NCBI GenBank assembly: GCA_900299145.1
Contig: OMIN01000012.1
Span: forward strand, 1 to 64,000
Source of the DNA: Betaproteobacteria bacterium
GTDB taxonomy: Bacteria; Pseudomonadota; Gammaproteobacteria; Burkholderiales; SG8-41
Direction: 5' to 3'
DNA length: 64,000 bases
The notes beneath the pieces are model-generated. The model worked only from the letters and a program-made list of their open reading frames with translations, made no database searches and was not told the DNA's origin. The translations under genes were made by a program, and so were the position numbers. This document shows, one piece after another, positions 33,723-43,551 of the stretch. How positions within the stretch are numbered: the first letter of the stretch is position 1; every line of letters begins with the position of its first letter.

Positions 33723-34151
33723 ATGAAGAAAACCCCAGCCGCCGCCCGTAGCAAAGCCTTCAAAAACGGCATCACCACCCGCAGCAAAGTGCTCGGCGCG
33801 GAATACGTCAAACGCTCGTTCAAAAACGCCGACGAATTCAGCATGCCGTTTCAGGAAGTCGCCACCGAATTCGCGTGGGGCAGCGTGTGGCCGCGCAAGG
33901 GCCTGTCGCTGCGCGATCGCAGCCTTGTCACTCTCGCCCAAGTCATCGCGCTCAACCGCCCCAACGAAATCCGCGTGCATCTTCGCGGCGCGTTGCGCAA
34001 CGGCATCAGCAAAAAGGAATTGAGCGAGCTGTGCCTGCATTCATTCCTGTATTGCGGCGGGCCGGCGTCGCTCGACGCTTTTCATATCATGAAGGAAGCG
34101 TTGCCGGCGTTGGAGGCTGAATATTTGGCGGAAAAGAAGAAAAAGCGCTGA
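33723..34151 (+). CDS. Carboxymuconolactone decarboxylase-family protein
   Basis: 142 residues with the CMD domain: NADEFSMPFQEVATEFAWGSVWPRKGLSLRDRSLVTLAQVIALNRPNEIRVHLRGALRNGISKKELSELCLHSFLYCGGPASLDAFHIMKEAL. The layout matches PcaC-type 4-carboxymuconolactone decarboxylases; the CxxC of AhpD-type disulfide reductases is absent, which argues for a decarboxylase or lactonase-like role. The start MKKTPAAARSK at 33723 is preferred to 33696, which lies in the 9-bp array. No other beta-ketoadipate gene is near. Cytoplasmic; ends in a lysine-rich tail. Confidence 0.88.
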   Translation: MKKTPAAARSKAFKNGITTRSKVLGAEYVKRSFKNADEFSMPFQEVATEFAWGSVWPRKGLSLRDRSLVTLAQVIALNRPNEIRVHLRGALRNGISKKELSELCLHSFLYCGGPASLDAFHIMKEALPALEAEYLAEKKKKR

Positions 34152-34178
34152 ACGCCACACGTTCGCAACAAGCAATTC

Positions 34179-34267
34179 GTAGGGCGGGAGGAGCGTAGCG
34201 TATCCCGCCACTTATCTGCGCCGCCGCCGCGCGAACGGCGGGTTGCGCTGCGCTTCACCCGCCCTAC
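34179..34267. repeat. Inverted repeat beginning and ending GTAGGGCGGG
   Basis: GTAGGGCGGG at 34179-34188 faces CCCGCCCTAC at 34258-34267, and the inner parts (AGCGTAGCGTATCCCGCC against GGCGGGTTGCGCTGCGCTT) pair imperfectly. It is a separate family from the ATTCCCGC palindromes and resembles a widespread proteobacterial intergenic repeat. It lies between convergent genes. Confidence 0.8.
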
Positions 34268-34284
34268 GGCACTACCCTACGATG

Positions 34285-34587
34285 CTAATCGATCATCAGG
34301 AAAAGCGAAGTCGTACACACGACTAAAGCAACTAGCAGTGCAAGTGGGATATCCACCCATCTCGTGCCTATGGCATCACGCATCCTTCTTAGCCGAATAA
34401 CCAAACCAAAAACGATTGCAGGTAGCGAAATTAGCGCAGCAAGGACAACCAAATATAACGCAGCCGCGCCGTTGTGTCCTCCTACGGCAATGAATCCCAC
34501 GACGCCAAGGAACGCAATCCCCACAAGGATGAAGGCTCCCATTGCGAGCAATTGAACTCCCGCTGTTTCACTTGATAGCTTTGTCAT
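34285..34587 (-). CDS. Small three-helix membrane protein, unknown function
   Basis: A 100-residue protein with three hydrophobic segments: LLAMGAFILVGIAFLGVVGFIA, LYLVVLAALISLPAIVFGLVI and IPLALLVALVVCTTSLFLMI. A basic loop RLRRMRDAIGTRW separates the last two. No family is recognised. G+C content is lower than that of the neighbours. The start is the only ATG, without a strong ribosome binding site. It is convergent with the CMD gene and lies 17 bp behind the dehydrogenase stop on the same strand, so it may be its last cotranscribed gene. Confidence 0.65.
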   Translation of the reverse strand: MTKLSSETAGVQLLAMGAFILVGIAFLGVVGFIAVGGHNGAAALYLVVLAALISLPAIVFGLVIRLRRMRDAIGTRWVDIPLALLVALVVCTTSLFLMID

Positions 34588-34604
34588 AGCCGTATATCAC
34601 CAAG

Positions 34605-35528
34605 TTATATTGCTCGTTTCAAAACCCTCAACCCCGCCATCCGCCCCAACACCTCACACACCGAAGCCGTATCCTGCTGCGACAACCCCTGCGCCATCGC
34701 GGTGGTGTAAACCGGCGCGCAGGTGGTGAACAGCGGCAACGGGCAATCCACCGACTTCGCCATGTCGCCGATGACCTGCATGTCTTTTTGCCACACTTCA
34801 ACTTTCATGGTGGCGGGCAGGTAGTTCTGCTGCACCATCAGTTTGCCACGCAGCTTGTAAATGCCATTGCCGAGCACGGGGCTGTCCTTGAACAGCGCCC
34901 ACGTCTGTTCAGCATTGAGACCCATTTTGCGGGCGAAGGTCATGCTCTCCGCGACGGCGACGTTGTAAATCGCCACCAGATGATTGGCGATATATTTCAT
35001 TTTGGTGCCGTTGCCGTACGCGCCGACATACTGGACGTTTTTGGTGAATACGTCGAGCACGGGCTTCGCCGTTTTGAACGCCGCTTGCGGCCCGCTGGCA
35101 AAAATCGTCCAGCCGCCTTCCTTCATGCGCACCGCCGTACCGCTGATCGGGCAATCCAACGTTTTCGCGCCTACTTTAGCGAGCGCCGCTTGCGCGCGGG
35201 ACTTGTCGTCCATGGTCAGCGTGCTGGTTTCGATGACGATCAGCGGCGCTTGTTTCGCGCCGCGTTTGGCCGCCGCGATATGTTTCACCACATCTTCGAG
35301 CACACTGGCCTTGGCAAGCGAGGTAATCACGATGTCGGCCGCTGCCGCCACTGCCGTTGCCGATGCGAGTGGGCGGCCGCCAGCTTTTTTAAGCCGGGCG
35401 CGTGCTGCGGCGACAGGGTCGTAGCCGACGACTTTGTAACCGGCAGCGCACAGAGCTTCCGCCATCATGCCGCCCATGATGCCAAGACCAATGACGCCAA
35501 CGGTTTGTAAGTATTTGTTTTTATTCAT
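34605..35528 (-). CDS. NAD(P)-dependent beta-hydroxyacid dehydrogenase (3-hydroxyisobutyrate dehydrogenase family)
   Basis: 307 residues. The Rossmann motif is GVIGLGIMGGMMAEALCAAGYKVVGYD; DIVITSLAKASVLEDVV and TLDCPISGTAVRMKEGGWTIFASG (substrate site) and the catalytic lysine in GNGTKMKYIANHLVAIYNVAVAESM are present. The family oxidises 3-hydroxyisobutyrate, tartronate semialdehyde and related acids; the exact substrate is open. The first codons ATG AAT AAA AAC AAA TAC TTA are the dispersed repeat read in a second frame (NKNKYL), so the repeat supplies the start codon. Without it the next start would be lost inside the Rossmann fold. Confidence 0.93.
   Translation of the reverse strand: MNKNKYLQTVGVIGLGIMGGMMAEALCAAGYKVVGYDPVAAARARLKKAGGRPLASATAVAAAADIVITSLAKASVLEDVVKHIAAAKRGAKQAPLIVIETSTLTMDDKSRAQAALAKVGAKTLDCPISGTAVRMKEGGWTIFASGPQAAFKTAKPVLDVFTKNVQYVGAYGNGTKMKYIANHLVAIYNVAVAESMTFARKMGLNAEQTWALFKDSPVLGNGIYKLRGKLMVQQNYLPATMKVEVWQKDMQVIGDMAKSVDCPLPLFTTCAPVYTTAMAQGLSQQDTASVCEVLGRMAGLRVLKRAI
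35507..35528 (-). repeat. A/T-rich dispersed repeat, copy 9 (supplies ATG of dehydrogenase)
   Basis: On the minus strand ATGAATAAAAACAAATACTTAC. The ATG is the start codon of the 34605-35528 gene and the core is translated NKNKYL, a different frame from the other coding copies. Confidence 0.9.
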
Positions 35529-35568
35529 TTATTTCTCTTCTCTTTATCCTGCCTCTTAACACTCACTT

Positions 35569-35664
35569 CGTCATTCCGGCGAAGGCCGGAATCCAGTGCG
35601 TAAACCAGCGGCGCTTTGCGCCGGATAATAACAACCTGGGTTCTGGCTTTCGCCAGAACGACGG
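35569..35664. repeat. Paired palindrome (4), diverged arms
   Basis: CGTCATTCCGGCGAAGGCCGG at the left and a diverged complement (GGTTCTGGCTTTCGCCAGAA) at the right flank a small GGCGCTTTGCGCC hairpin. It lies between two minus-strand dehydrogenase genes. Confidence 0.75.
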
Positions 35665-35707
35665 TGTTGTTGGCAAGGTTGCAATGGTTGGTTGCACGCG
35701 CCTGCCG

Positions 35708-36751
35708 TCACCCCATCACCAACGCCGCCCGCCCGATGGTCAATTCCTTGTCCAACCGCTGATGCAAGGCCTCGGCCTCAGCCAGCGGCGCGGTGTCGGT
35801 GACCAGTGCGCTGAATTCACCGCGCGCCACCAGTTCCAGGGTGTCCATCACTTCCTGCCGCGTGGCGTAGCGGCTGCCCATGAATTCGATTTCGTTGCGC
35901 AGCAGTCGGGCCGCATCGACCTTCACCGGCTGGCCGTTGCCGCCCAACGTCACCAGCCGCCCGCCCTTGCCCAAGGCGGCGAGCGCGGGTTCCAGCGTGC
36001 TGGCATTGCTGACGAAATCAATCGCGACATCGATGCCCTGGCCGTTGGTGGCTTCGAGCAACTGCTCTGCCACGCGCCCCGCCGAGGCATCGATGGTGAT
36101 ATCCGCGCCGCACTTCACCGCCGTTTCAAACTTGGCGGCGGCGGTATCGACGGCGATGACCTTTTTTGCCCGCGCCCAGCGCGCGACCTTGAGCATATGC
36201 ACGCCTAGCCCACCGCCCGCCCCGAACACGGCCACCGTGTCATGCGGCGTCACGCGCGCGCGGCGCACGACTTTCAGCGGTGTCGCCAGTGCGTCGGTGA
36301 TCACGCCTGCTTCGGCGGGGTTTTTGCGCCAGTCGATACCGTCAGGAAATTTCATGAAACTGCGCGCGGGCAGCTTGATGTACTCCGCATAGCCGCCGTC
36401 GCATTCGCGCCCGACATAGCCGCCGAAGTTGTCGCACAGCGTTTCGCGGTTGATGCGGCACCAATGGCAATGCCCGCAGGTGAAATAAAAATACGCGGTA
36501 ACGCCATCGCCCACCTTGATATCGGCGGCGTTCACGCCCGCTCCCACGGCCACAATTTCCGCGGTGATTTCATGACCGATGATGCGCGGATACTGATTGA
36601 GCTTTAGCCGCCCCGCGCGCGCGTGATGAATGGTGAGACCGCTCCCGCACGCCAGCACGCGCGCGACGGCCTCGCCGGGCCCGGGCGTGGGGTCGGGCAC
36701 ATTGGCGACCTGAAACGGCTGGCCGGGGCCGGTAAGCAACACAGCTTTCAT
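35708..36751 (-). CDS. Zinc-dependent alcohol dehydrogenase
   Basis: 347 residues of the medium-chain dehydrogenase family. The structural zinc site is CGHCHWCRINRETLC, the histidine of the catalytic zinc is in IIGHEITAEIVAVG, and the cofactor motif is VAVFGAGGGLGVHMLKVARW. The first catalytic cysteine lies in LACGSGLTIHH instead of the usual CGxCGTD, an atypical setting. Close relatives act on alcohols, sorbitol or threonine; the substrate is not evident. It stands on the same strand as the hydroxyacid dehydrogenase, separated by a palindrome. The start has AGAGGAGAC upstream. Confidence 0.93.
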   Translation of the reverse strand: MKAVLLTGPGQPFQVANVPDPTPGPGEAVARVLACGSGLTIHHARAGRLKLNQYPRIIGHEITAEIVAVGAGVNAADIKVGDGVTAYFYFTCGHCHWCRINRETLCDNFGGYVGRECDGGYAEYIKLPARSFMKFPDGIDWRKNPAEAGVITDALATPLKVVRRARVTPHDTVAVFGAGGGLGVHMLKVARWARAKKVIAVDTAAAKFETAVKCGADITIDASAGRVAEQLLEATNGQGIDVAIDFVSNASTLEPALAALGKGGRLVTLGGNGQPVKVDAARLLRNEIEFMGSRYATRQEVMDTLELVARGEFSALVTDTAPLAEAEALHQRLDKELTIGRAALVMG

Positions 36752-36932
36752 GCGATAGTCTCCTCTGTAATAGCTCCGCGGAACACACCTGCGGCGGTAG
36801 GGTTGCGCGCGGATTGTAGGTCAGAACACTGGCGGTGTCGCGCAAGGCGCGGGCGCGCGGCAGAGTACAATGCCCCGCCGCACGCCACGTTTTTCCGCAC
36901 ATTCTCACGCTACTGCCGCCCACAAAATCCCC

Positions 36933-39900
36933 ATGGAATTCATCCGCATCCGCGGCGCCCGCCAGAACAACCTCAAGAATCTTTCGCTGGACCTGCCCAC
37001 GAATGAACTGATCGTGGTCACCGGCGTATCGGGCAGCGGCAAGTCCTCGCTGGTGTTCGACACGCTGTACGCCGAGGGCCAGCGACGCTACGTGGAAACG
37101 TTCTCGCCCTATGCGCGGCAGTTTCTTGACCGGCAGGACCGGCCTCAGGTGGACACGATAGAGGGCATTCCACCTGCCATCGCCATCGACCAGACCAACC
37201 CGGTGCGCACCTCGCGTTCGACCGTGGGCACGATGACGGAGTTGAATGACCACCTGAAACTGCTCTACGCACGCGCGGCGGAACTCTATTGCAGGGGCTG
37301 TGGCGCAAAGGTCACGCGCGATACACCCCAGTCAATTTTTGAATCGCTTATGGCGCGTGCCCAGGCAGCGGGTGATCCGAGACTCACGGTGGCGTTTCCC
37401 GTGGCGGTACCGAAGAACTTTGCCGCCACCGAAGTGAAGAAGTTGCTCGAAGCACAGGGTTATACGCGTTACCTCAGCGAAGGCGAGCAAGCCTTTGAAG
37501 TCATTCAGGATCGTTTTCGCGCGGGAAACGCCGAGCGCGCGCGGGTGATTGAGGCCATAGAAGCCGCGATCAAAGTAGGCAATGGGCGAGTCAATGTGCA
37601 TGCCACCGCAGACACGCCTCACCCCTCACCCCTCACCCCTCACGCTCCGTGGCGTTTCTCCACGGACCTCCATTGCCCCGACTGCGACATCCACTACCAG
37701 GATCCCACACCGAGCCTGTTTTCATTCAACTCGCCGTTGGGTGCGTGTGACACCTGCCGCGGCTTTGGGCGTGTGATCGGCGTCGATTACGGCCTGGTGA
37801 TCCCCGACGAAGCGAAGACGCTGCGCGAAGGCGCGGTCAAGCCATGGCAGACGCCTTCGAACAAGGAGTGCCAGGACGATCTCGTCAACTACGCGAAGCA
37901 GCGCGGCATTCCGCTGGATACGCCGTGGCGGGAACTCAGCGAAAAACATCGCCATTGGGTGATCCATGGCGAGCCGCAATGGGTGAGCTGGAAGAAGTCG
38001 TGGCCGGGCACCTGGTACGGTGTTGCGCGTTACTTCAAGTGGCTGGAAAGCAAGGCCTACAAGATGCATGTGCGCGTGCTGCTCTCGAAGTACCGCGCCT
38101 ACACCGAATGCGAAACCTGCAACGGTGCGCGCCTGAAGGCAGAAGCGCTATGCTGGAAGCTGGGTGGGCAGCTTGATGCACACAATGTGCATGACCTGAT
38201 GTTGCTGCCCATCAGCCGCACGCGCGAGTTTATTCACGCCTTCAAGGCGCCCAGCCTGGCGGACGAAGCCACGGCCATGCTGCTCACGGAGATTCGCACG
38301 CGGCTCGATTACCTGATGGCGGTGGGCCTGGGCTATCTCACGCTCGACCGGCAATCGCGCACGCTGTCTGGCGGCGAGGTGCAGCGCATCAACCTCACTA
38401 CGGCGCTGGGCACGTCGCTAACCAACACCTTGTTTGTATTGGATGAACCGTCCATAGGCCTGCATCCGCGCGACATGGGCCGCGTGATCGGCGTCATGCA
38501 CAAGCTGCGCGATGCCGGCAATTCGCTGGTGGTGGTCGAGCACGACCCTCAGGTGATGTTTGCCGCCGATCGTGTGCTCGATATGGGGCCGGGGCCGGGC
38601 GTACGCGGAGGAGAAGTCGTTTATTTCGATGAAACAAAAAACCTATTAAAAACAAACAATTACAGCTCATCGCTGACGGCACGCTATCTCACGGGCGCAC
38701 TGCGCGCAGATGGCGGCCTGCGCGGTCACGCCCCGGACATGGCAAATCCGCGCACGCGCAAACTCACGTTGCGGGGCGCAACGGAACACAATCTCAAGAA
38801 CATTGATGTCGAAATACCGCTTGGCCATCTGGTCTGTGTCACGGGCGTGTCGGGCAGTGGCAAATCGACGCTGGTGCAGGATGTGCTGTACGCCGCGTTA
38901 CTGAAGGTGAAGGGCAAGCCCACCGAAACGCCGGGTGCGCACCGCATGCTGTCGGGGCATGAGCATATCGGCGACGTGGTGATGGTTGACCAATCGCCCA
39001 TCGGGCGCACCACACGCTCCAACCCGGCAAGTTACGTCGGCGCCTTCGATGCCATCCGCGATCACTACACCAAAACGCCGCTGGCGATGGAGCGCCAATA
39101 TACGGCGGGCACTTTCAGCTTCAACTCCGGCAATGGGCGCTGCCCGGCCTGTGGCGGCAACGGCTTCGAGCACGTGGAAATGCAGTTTCTGTCGGATGTG
39201 TATCTCAGATGCCCGGATTGCGATGGCCGCCGTTATCGCCCGGAAATCCTCGAGATCACCATTGAAGGCAAATCCATCGCCGATGTGCTGGACATGACGG
39301 TGAGCGAAGCGATCACCTTCTTCAAGGGCGATTACAAGGTCGCCGCCGCGCTGCGCCCGCTGGCGGAAGTGGGGCTGGAGTATCTGCGACTGGGCCAGCC
39401 CGTGCCGACATTGAGTGGTGGCGAAGCACAGCGATTGAAGCTGGCGGGCCATCTGGCCGAAGCCGCGAACTCAAGACTCAACACTCAAAACGCCACGCTG
39501 TTTTTGTTCGATGAGCCAACCACCGGCCTGCATTTTGAAGATATCTCAAAGCTGCTGAAAGCCTTTCGCAAGCTGATCTCGGCGGGGAATGCGCTTGTTG
39601 TCATCGAGCACAACCTGGATGTGATCCGTGCCTCGGACTGGATCATTGACCTTGGTCCGGAAGGCGGCGAAGCCGGCGGTGAAGTGGTGTGTGTGGGCAC
39701 GCCGGATGAGGCCATGGCCTGCGAGGCATCGCATACCGGCAAGGCGTTGCGGGAATATGAGCAAGTATCAGCGCCCGTGGAGGCAGTTGCACCACTCACG
39801 CAACACTCAAAACTCATCACGCAAAACTCACGCACCAGTGCCGCCGCTACCACCATTGCCATCCACAATGCCCGCGAACACAATCTGAAGAATATTGATG

Positions 39901-42518
39901 TCGCAATTCCTCGCGGGCAGTTCACTGTGGTCACGGGCGTTTCCGGTTCCGGCAAATCGACATTGGCGTTCGACATACTGTTCGCCGAAGGTCAGCGGCG
40001 GTACCTCGAATCACTCAACGCCTACGCGCGGCAGTTCGTGCAGGGCGCCTCGCGGCCGGAGGTGGACAGCATCACCGGTATACCGCCGACGGTGGCCATC
40101 GAGCAACGCACCAGCCGCGGCGGACGCAAAAGCACGGTGGCGACACTCACCGAGATTTACCACTTCCTGCGTCTGCTCTATGTGAAGCTTGGCACGCAGT
40201 ATTGCCCCGACTGCGATGTGGCGATTGAGCCGCAAAGTCCAGAGGCCATTGTCGCCAGCATCATGAAGCACTCGCGTAATGATCATGTCGGTCTGCTGGC
40301 GCCGCTGGTGGTGGGCCGCAAGGGTTATTACACGGACCTCGCCAAGTGGGCGGCTGCGAAAGGCCACACGCATTTGAGGGTGGATGGCGATTTCCTGCCC
40401 ACCGCGCAATGGCCGCGCCTGGCACGGTTTATCGAACACAACATCGAACTGCCCGTGGCCGATGTGACGGTGACGCCCGCCAACGAGCGCGCATTGCGCG
40501 AAGGTGTCACGCAGGCGCTCGCCCACGGCAAAGGCGTGATGCACGTGCTGGGCGGGCTCGACGCGCTGAAGCGTGCCATTGAGCGTCGCGAAAAATCCAT
40601 CTCTGCGCTGCCGCAGACGACGTACTCCGCCAATCGCGCATGCCCGTCGTGCAACCAGAGTTTCCCGGAGCTTGATCCGCGCCTGTTCAGCTTCAACTCG
40701 CGCCACGGCTGGTGCACCGCATGCTATGGCACGGGCATCAAGCTCACCGGCTTCGACTGGAGCGAGGAGCGCGAAAAGACCGGCACCGAGGAGCACGTCC
40801 TCGACTCGTGGCTGGAATGGCTGGAGCTGGAGGAAGCCTGCCCGGCATGCGAGGGCAAGCGCCTTAATCGCAATGCCCTGGCCGTGCGCTTTCACGGGCA
40901 ATCGATTGCGGAATTGACTGCGCTGCCCGTGTCCAAAGTTGCAGCGACGCTGGCAAAATTCGAACTGAAAGGCCGCGCCGCTGATATTGCGCGGGACGTG
41001 ATGACCGAGATACGCACACGGCTCACGTTCCTTGAAGAAGTGGGCCTGGGCTATCTCGCGCTGGACCGGGCCGCGCCCACGCTATCCGGCGGCGAAGCAC
41101 AGCGCATTCGATTGGCGGCGCAACTGGGCTCCAATCTGCGCGGTGTGTGTTACATCCTGGATGAACCGACGATTGGCCTGCATCCGCGCGACAACAAGAT
41201 ATTGCTCGACACGCTGCAAAAGCTCGAAGCCAAGGGCAACACGCTGGTGGTGGTGGAGCACGACGAAGACACCATCCGCCGCGCCGCGCATGTAATCGAC
41301 CTTGGCCCCGGTGCGGGCAAGGTTGGCGGCAAGGTCATCGGCGCCGGCACTGCGGCTGATCTGATGCGCAATCCGCAGTCGCTGACCGGCAAATTTCTGG
41401 CAAAGCCGTTGCAGCATCCGCTGCACCCGCCGCGCGCGGTGAATCGCGAAACACCGTCGATTGCCATCAAAGGCGCGACACTACATAACCTGAAGCGAGT
41501 AGGCGTGCGCATTCCGCTGGCGCGCTTCACCGCCATCACCGGTGTTTCCGGTTCGGGCAAATCGACGCTGGCGCGCGATGTGTTGCACGCGCAGCTGTCG
41601 GCTTTACTGTCTAAAAATAATTCAATAAAAACAAGTACTTACAAGAACATCTCGGGATGGGAGCTGGTAGGCCGCGTGCTCGAAGTCGATCAAACGCCCA
41701 TCGGCAAGACACCGCGTTCGTGCCCGGCGACGTACGTGGGCTTCTGGGACGCCATCCGCCGCCTGTATGCGGAAACCACCGAAGCCCGCGTTCGCGGATA
41801 TACCGCCAGCCGCTTCTCGTTCAACACGGCGGGCGGGCGCTGTGAAACCTGCGAAGGCCAGGGCCTGCGCAAAATCGAAATGAGCTTTCTGCCGGACGTA
41901 CGCGTGGCGTGCGAGACCTGTCACGGTGCGCGCTTTAACCCGGAGACGCTGGCCGTCACCTTTAAAGGCAAGAACATCGGCGAAGTGCTGGCGATGAATG
42001 TCGATGAAGCTGTCGAGTTTTTTTCCGCGCATCCGTCGATTCATCACGCACTCACGCTACTGCAGGACGTGGGCCTGGGCTACCTGACGCTCGGCCAGCA
42101 AAGCCCCACACTGTCCGGCGGCGAAGCACAGCGCATCAAACTGGTGACGGAGCTATCGAAAGTGCGCCCCAATGCCGACGACGCCAGCCAGCGCGCAGGC
42201 CGGGCCGGTGCGCAAAAAGCCACGCTGTATGTGCTCGACGAACCGACGGTGGGCCTCCACATGGCCGATGTGGAAAAATTGATCCGCGTGCTGCACCGTC
42301 TGGTCGATGCCGACAACACCGTGGTGCTGATCGAGCATAATCTGGATGTGATCGCCGATGCCGACTGGATCATCGACCTTGGCCCCGAAGGCGGTGACGC
42401 CGGCGGACGCATCGTCGCGCAAGGTACGCCGCGTATGTTGGCGGGCAAACCGGAGCGCTCGCATACGTCGCGGGTGCTGGCGGAGTTTTTAACGTCCAGA
42501 ACAACAGGCGTCGCCTAG
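36933..42518 (+). CDS. uvrA: Double-length excinuclease ABC subunit A with four ATPase domains
   Basis: UvrA recognises DNA damage and loads UvrB; the usual protein has two ABC ATPase domains in about 940 residues. Here 1861 residues hold two UvrA units in tandem: Walker A GVSGSGKS near residues 31, 636, 1002 and 1536, ABC signatures LSGGE near 477, 826, 1385 and 1727, each with a following LDEP-type Walker B, plus CxxC zinc modules in both halves. Such fusions are known from some betaproteobacteria. The start [16 protein letters not shown] at 36933 is chosen by homology; the frame is open to 36870. Five low-complexity in-frame segments interrupt it: heptamer repeats around residues 228-237, 845-852 and 954-967, and A/T-rich dispersed repeats around 571-577 and 1560-1570. 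All keep the frame. Confidence 0.95.
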   Translation: MEFIRIRGARQNNLKNLSLDLPTNELIVVTGVSGSGKSSLVFDTLYAEGQRRYVETFSPYARQFLDRQDRPQVDTIEGIPPAIAIDQTNPVRTSRSTVGTMTELNDHLKLLYARAAELYCRGCGAKVTRDTPQSIFESLMARAQAAGDPRLTVAFPVAVPKNFAATEVKKLLEAQGYTRYLSEGEQAFEVIQDRFRAGNAERARVIEAIEAAIKVGNGRVNVHATADTPHPSPLTPHAPWRFSTDLHCPDCDIHYQDPTPSLFSFNSPLGACDTCRGFGRVIGVDYGLVIPDEAKTLREGAVKPWQTPSNKECQDDLVNYAKQRGIPLDTPWRELSEKHRHWVIHGEPQWVSWKKSWPGTWYGVARYFKWLESKAYKMHVRVLLSKYRAYTECETCNGARLKAEALCWKLGGQLDAHNVHDLMLLPISRTREFIHAFKAPSLADEATAMLLTEIRTRLDYLMAVGLGYLTLDRQSRTLSGGEVQRINLTTALGTSLTNTLFVLDEPSIGLHPRDMGRVIGVMHKLRDAGNSLVVVEHDPQVMFAADRVLDMGPGPGVRGGEVVYFDETKNLLKTNNYSSSLTARYLTGALRADGGLRGHAPDMANPRTRKLTLRGATEHNLKNIDVEIPLGHLVCVTGVSGSGKSTLVQDVLYAALLKVKGKPTETPGAHRMLSGHEHIGDVVMVDQSPIGRTTRSNPASYVGAFDAIRDHYTKTPLAMERQYTAGTFSFNSGNGRCPACGGNGFEHVEMQFLSDVYLRCPDCDGRRYRPEILEITIEGKSIADVLDMTVSEAITFFKGDYKVAAALRPLAEVGLEYLRLGQPVPTLSGGEAQRLKLAGHLAEAANSRLNTQNATLFLFDEPTTGLHFEDISKLLKAFRKLISAGNALVVIEHNLDVIRASDWIIDLGPEGGEAGGEVVCVGTPDEAMACEASHTGKALREYEQVSAPVEAVAPLTQHSKLITQNSRTSAAATTIAIHNAREHNLKNIDVAIPRGQFTVVTGVSGSGKSTLAFDILFAEGQRRYLESLNAYARQFVQGASRPEVDSITGIPPTVAIEQRTSRGGRKSTVATLTEIYHFLRLLYVKLGTQYCPDCDVAIEPQSPEAIVASIMKHSRNDHVGLLAPLVVGRKGYYTDLAKWAAAKGHTHLRVDGDFLPTAQWPRLARFIEHNIELPVADVTVTPANERALREGVTQALAHGKGVMHVLGGLDALKRAIERREKSISALPQTTYSANRACPSCNQSFPELDPRLFSFNSRHGWCTACYGTGIKLTGFDWSEEREKTGTEEHVLDSWLEWLELEEACPACEGKRLNRNALAVRFHGQSIAELTALPVSKVAATLAKFELKGRAADIARDVMTEIRTRLTFLEEVGLGYLALDRAAPTLSGGEAQRIRLAAQLGSNLRGVCYILDEPTIGLHPRDNKILLDTLQKLEAKGNTLVVVEHDEDTIRRAAHVIDLGPGAGKVGGKVIGAGTAADLMRNPQSLTGKFLAKPLQHPLHPPRAVNRETPSIAIKGATLHNLKRVGVRIPLARFTAITGVSGSGKSTLARDVLHAQLSALLSKNNSIKTSTYKNISGWELVGRVLEVDQTPIGKTPRSCPATYVGFWDAIRRLYAETTEARVRGYTASRFSFNTAGGRCETCEGQGLRKIEMSFLPDVRVACETCHGARFNPETLAVTFKGKNIGEVLAMNVDEAVEFFSAHPSIHHALTLLQDVGLGYLTLGQQSPTLSGGEAQRIKLVTELSKVRPNADDASQRAGRAGAQKATLYVLDEPTVGLHMADVEKLIRVLHRLVDADNTVVLIEHNLDVIADADWIIDLGPEGGDAGGRIVAQGTPRMLAGKPERSHTSRVLAEFLTSRTTGVA
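37616..37643. repeat. Four heptamers inside uvrA, in frame
   Basis: GCCTCAC followed by three copies of CCCTCAC. The translation ([11 protein letters not shown]) interrupts the insertion domain of the first UvrA unit. The same heptamer type occurs at the rdgB-hemW junction. Confidence 0.85.
38644..38663 (+). repeat. A/T-rich dispersed repeat, copy 10, in frame in uvrA
   Basis: TATTAAAAACAAACAATTAC, translated LLKTNNY. It lies between the first and second ATPase modules of uvrA, A-rich on the sense strand. Confidence 0.8.
39468..39488. repeat. Three heptamers inside uvrA, in frame
   Basis: AACTCAA, GACTCAA, CACTCAA, translated within NSRLNTQN just before the FLFDEP Walker B motif of the second ATPase domain. 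Confidence 0.8.
39793..39834. repeat. Degenerate heptamers inside uvrA, in frame
   Basis: Seven-base spaced CACT and CACG blocks such as CAACACT, CAAAACT, CATCACG and CAAAACT, translated [15 protein letters not shown]. They lie in the linker between the two UvrA units. Confidence 0.7.
41612..41642 (+). repeat. A/T-rich dispersed repeat, copy 11, in frame in uvrA
   Basis: The core ATTCAATAAAAACAAGTACT is translated NSIKTST. With its AAAAATA leader it is almost identical over 30 bp to the copy in the CocE-like gene at 63268-63300. It follows the fourth Walker A motif. Confidence 0.9.
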
Positions 42519-42531
42519 CGAGATGACACCG

Positions 42532-43497
42532 CTACAATTCGCGTCCTTCCTCCAAAAACAACCCCACCTCACGAAACAACTGCATCCGGTTCTTCTCCGT
42601 GAGGACAATATGCGTGCCCTCACCAATCACCACCAGGCGTTTTGACGGCGCGTTGACCAGCAGTGGGAACAACGTCTGCGCCATGTAAAGCGGCGTATCG
42701 GCGTCCCACTCAGCGAGGATCAGCAACACGGGCACGCGGATGTCGGCCGGGTTGTAGCGCGGAATGCCGGCGTTGGCGTACTCGCGGCTGTCGAGCACCA
42801 CGCCGTTGGGTGCGCGAAACGCGCGCGGGTTCTGGGTTTTTGACCATGGGTCTGCTTCGAATGCGGCTTCCATATAAGCCTCCTGCCAGCGCGCGGGCAT
42901 CAGTTCCTCCTGCTTGCCGGGCGGCAGGCCGGTGCCACGGCGCTTTTTCACCATCTCCGCGGTAACGATGCGGTAAGCGCCCAGCGACCCGCCCTGATCG
43001 GTCAGCGATACGCCCTGCGTACGCAGCCACCCCGGCGCGTACAGCGCCAGGCGATGCAACTTGTCGTTGTGGCCGGTGGTGTACAACGCCATGATGGTGC
43101 AGCCCCACGAGTGCCCGAGCAGACTGATTTTGGCTACGTTGCGGCGCTTCAGAATGAAATCGACTGCCGCGCCCACATCACGCGCGGCAGTGTCGGTGCG
43201 CACGATGGGCGGGTTCGCCATCGGAGGCTCGTCCATTTCGCGCGGGCGCGTGGACCGGCCATAGCCGCGCACACTGACGAAATAGACATCGTTGCCGCGC
43301 TCCGCCATCCATTCCATCCACGACACGCCATCAAGTTTGAGATCAAATCCACTTTCCGGCGAACCGGTTGCGCCATGCACAAACAGGATAATGTTATCCG
43401 GCGCAAAGCGTGTGAGTTCGGCCGGGCGCCGGTTGCGCACATGCAGTTCGATGCCCGCGTCAGCCGCGGGGATCATGAAGTCTTCGGTGATCAGCAT
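42532..43497 (-). CDS. Alpha/beta hydrolase
   Basis: The preferred start MLITEDFMIPAADAGIELHVRNRRP at 43497 gives 321 residues; the frame is open to 43728 but would overlap the next gene. Signatures are FVHGATGSPESGFDLK with the oxyanion-hole HG, the nucleophile Ser in LLGHSWGCT and the late VIGEGTHIVLTEKNRMQ, whose histidine completes the triad; LILAEWDADTP holds the acid. Substrate unknown; esterases and C-C bond hydrolases share this pattern. No signal peptide. It is divergent from the Bug gene at 43552, so a shared promoter region of about 55 bp serves both. Confidence 0.9.
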   Translation of the reverse strand: MLITEDFMIPAADAGIELHVRNRRPAELTRFAPDNIILFVHGATGSPESGFDLKLDGVSWMEWMAERGNDVYFVSVRGYGRSTRPREMDEPPMANPPIVRTDTAARDVGAAVDFILKRRNVAKISLLGHSWGCTIMALYTTGHNDKLHRLALYAPGWLRTQGVSLTDQGGSLGAYRIVTAEMVKKRRGTGLPPGKQEELMPARWQEAYMEAAFEADPWSKTQNPRAFRAPNGVVLDSREYANAGIPRYNPADIRVPVLLILAEWDADTPLYMAQTLFPLLVNAPSKRLVVIGEGTHIVLTEKNRMQLFREVGLFLEEGREL

Positions 43498-43551
43498 GGG
43501 GGTTTCTTGTCCAATGAGTGCGCACGGTTGCAGTGAGCCCGATGTTGCCGG

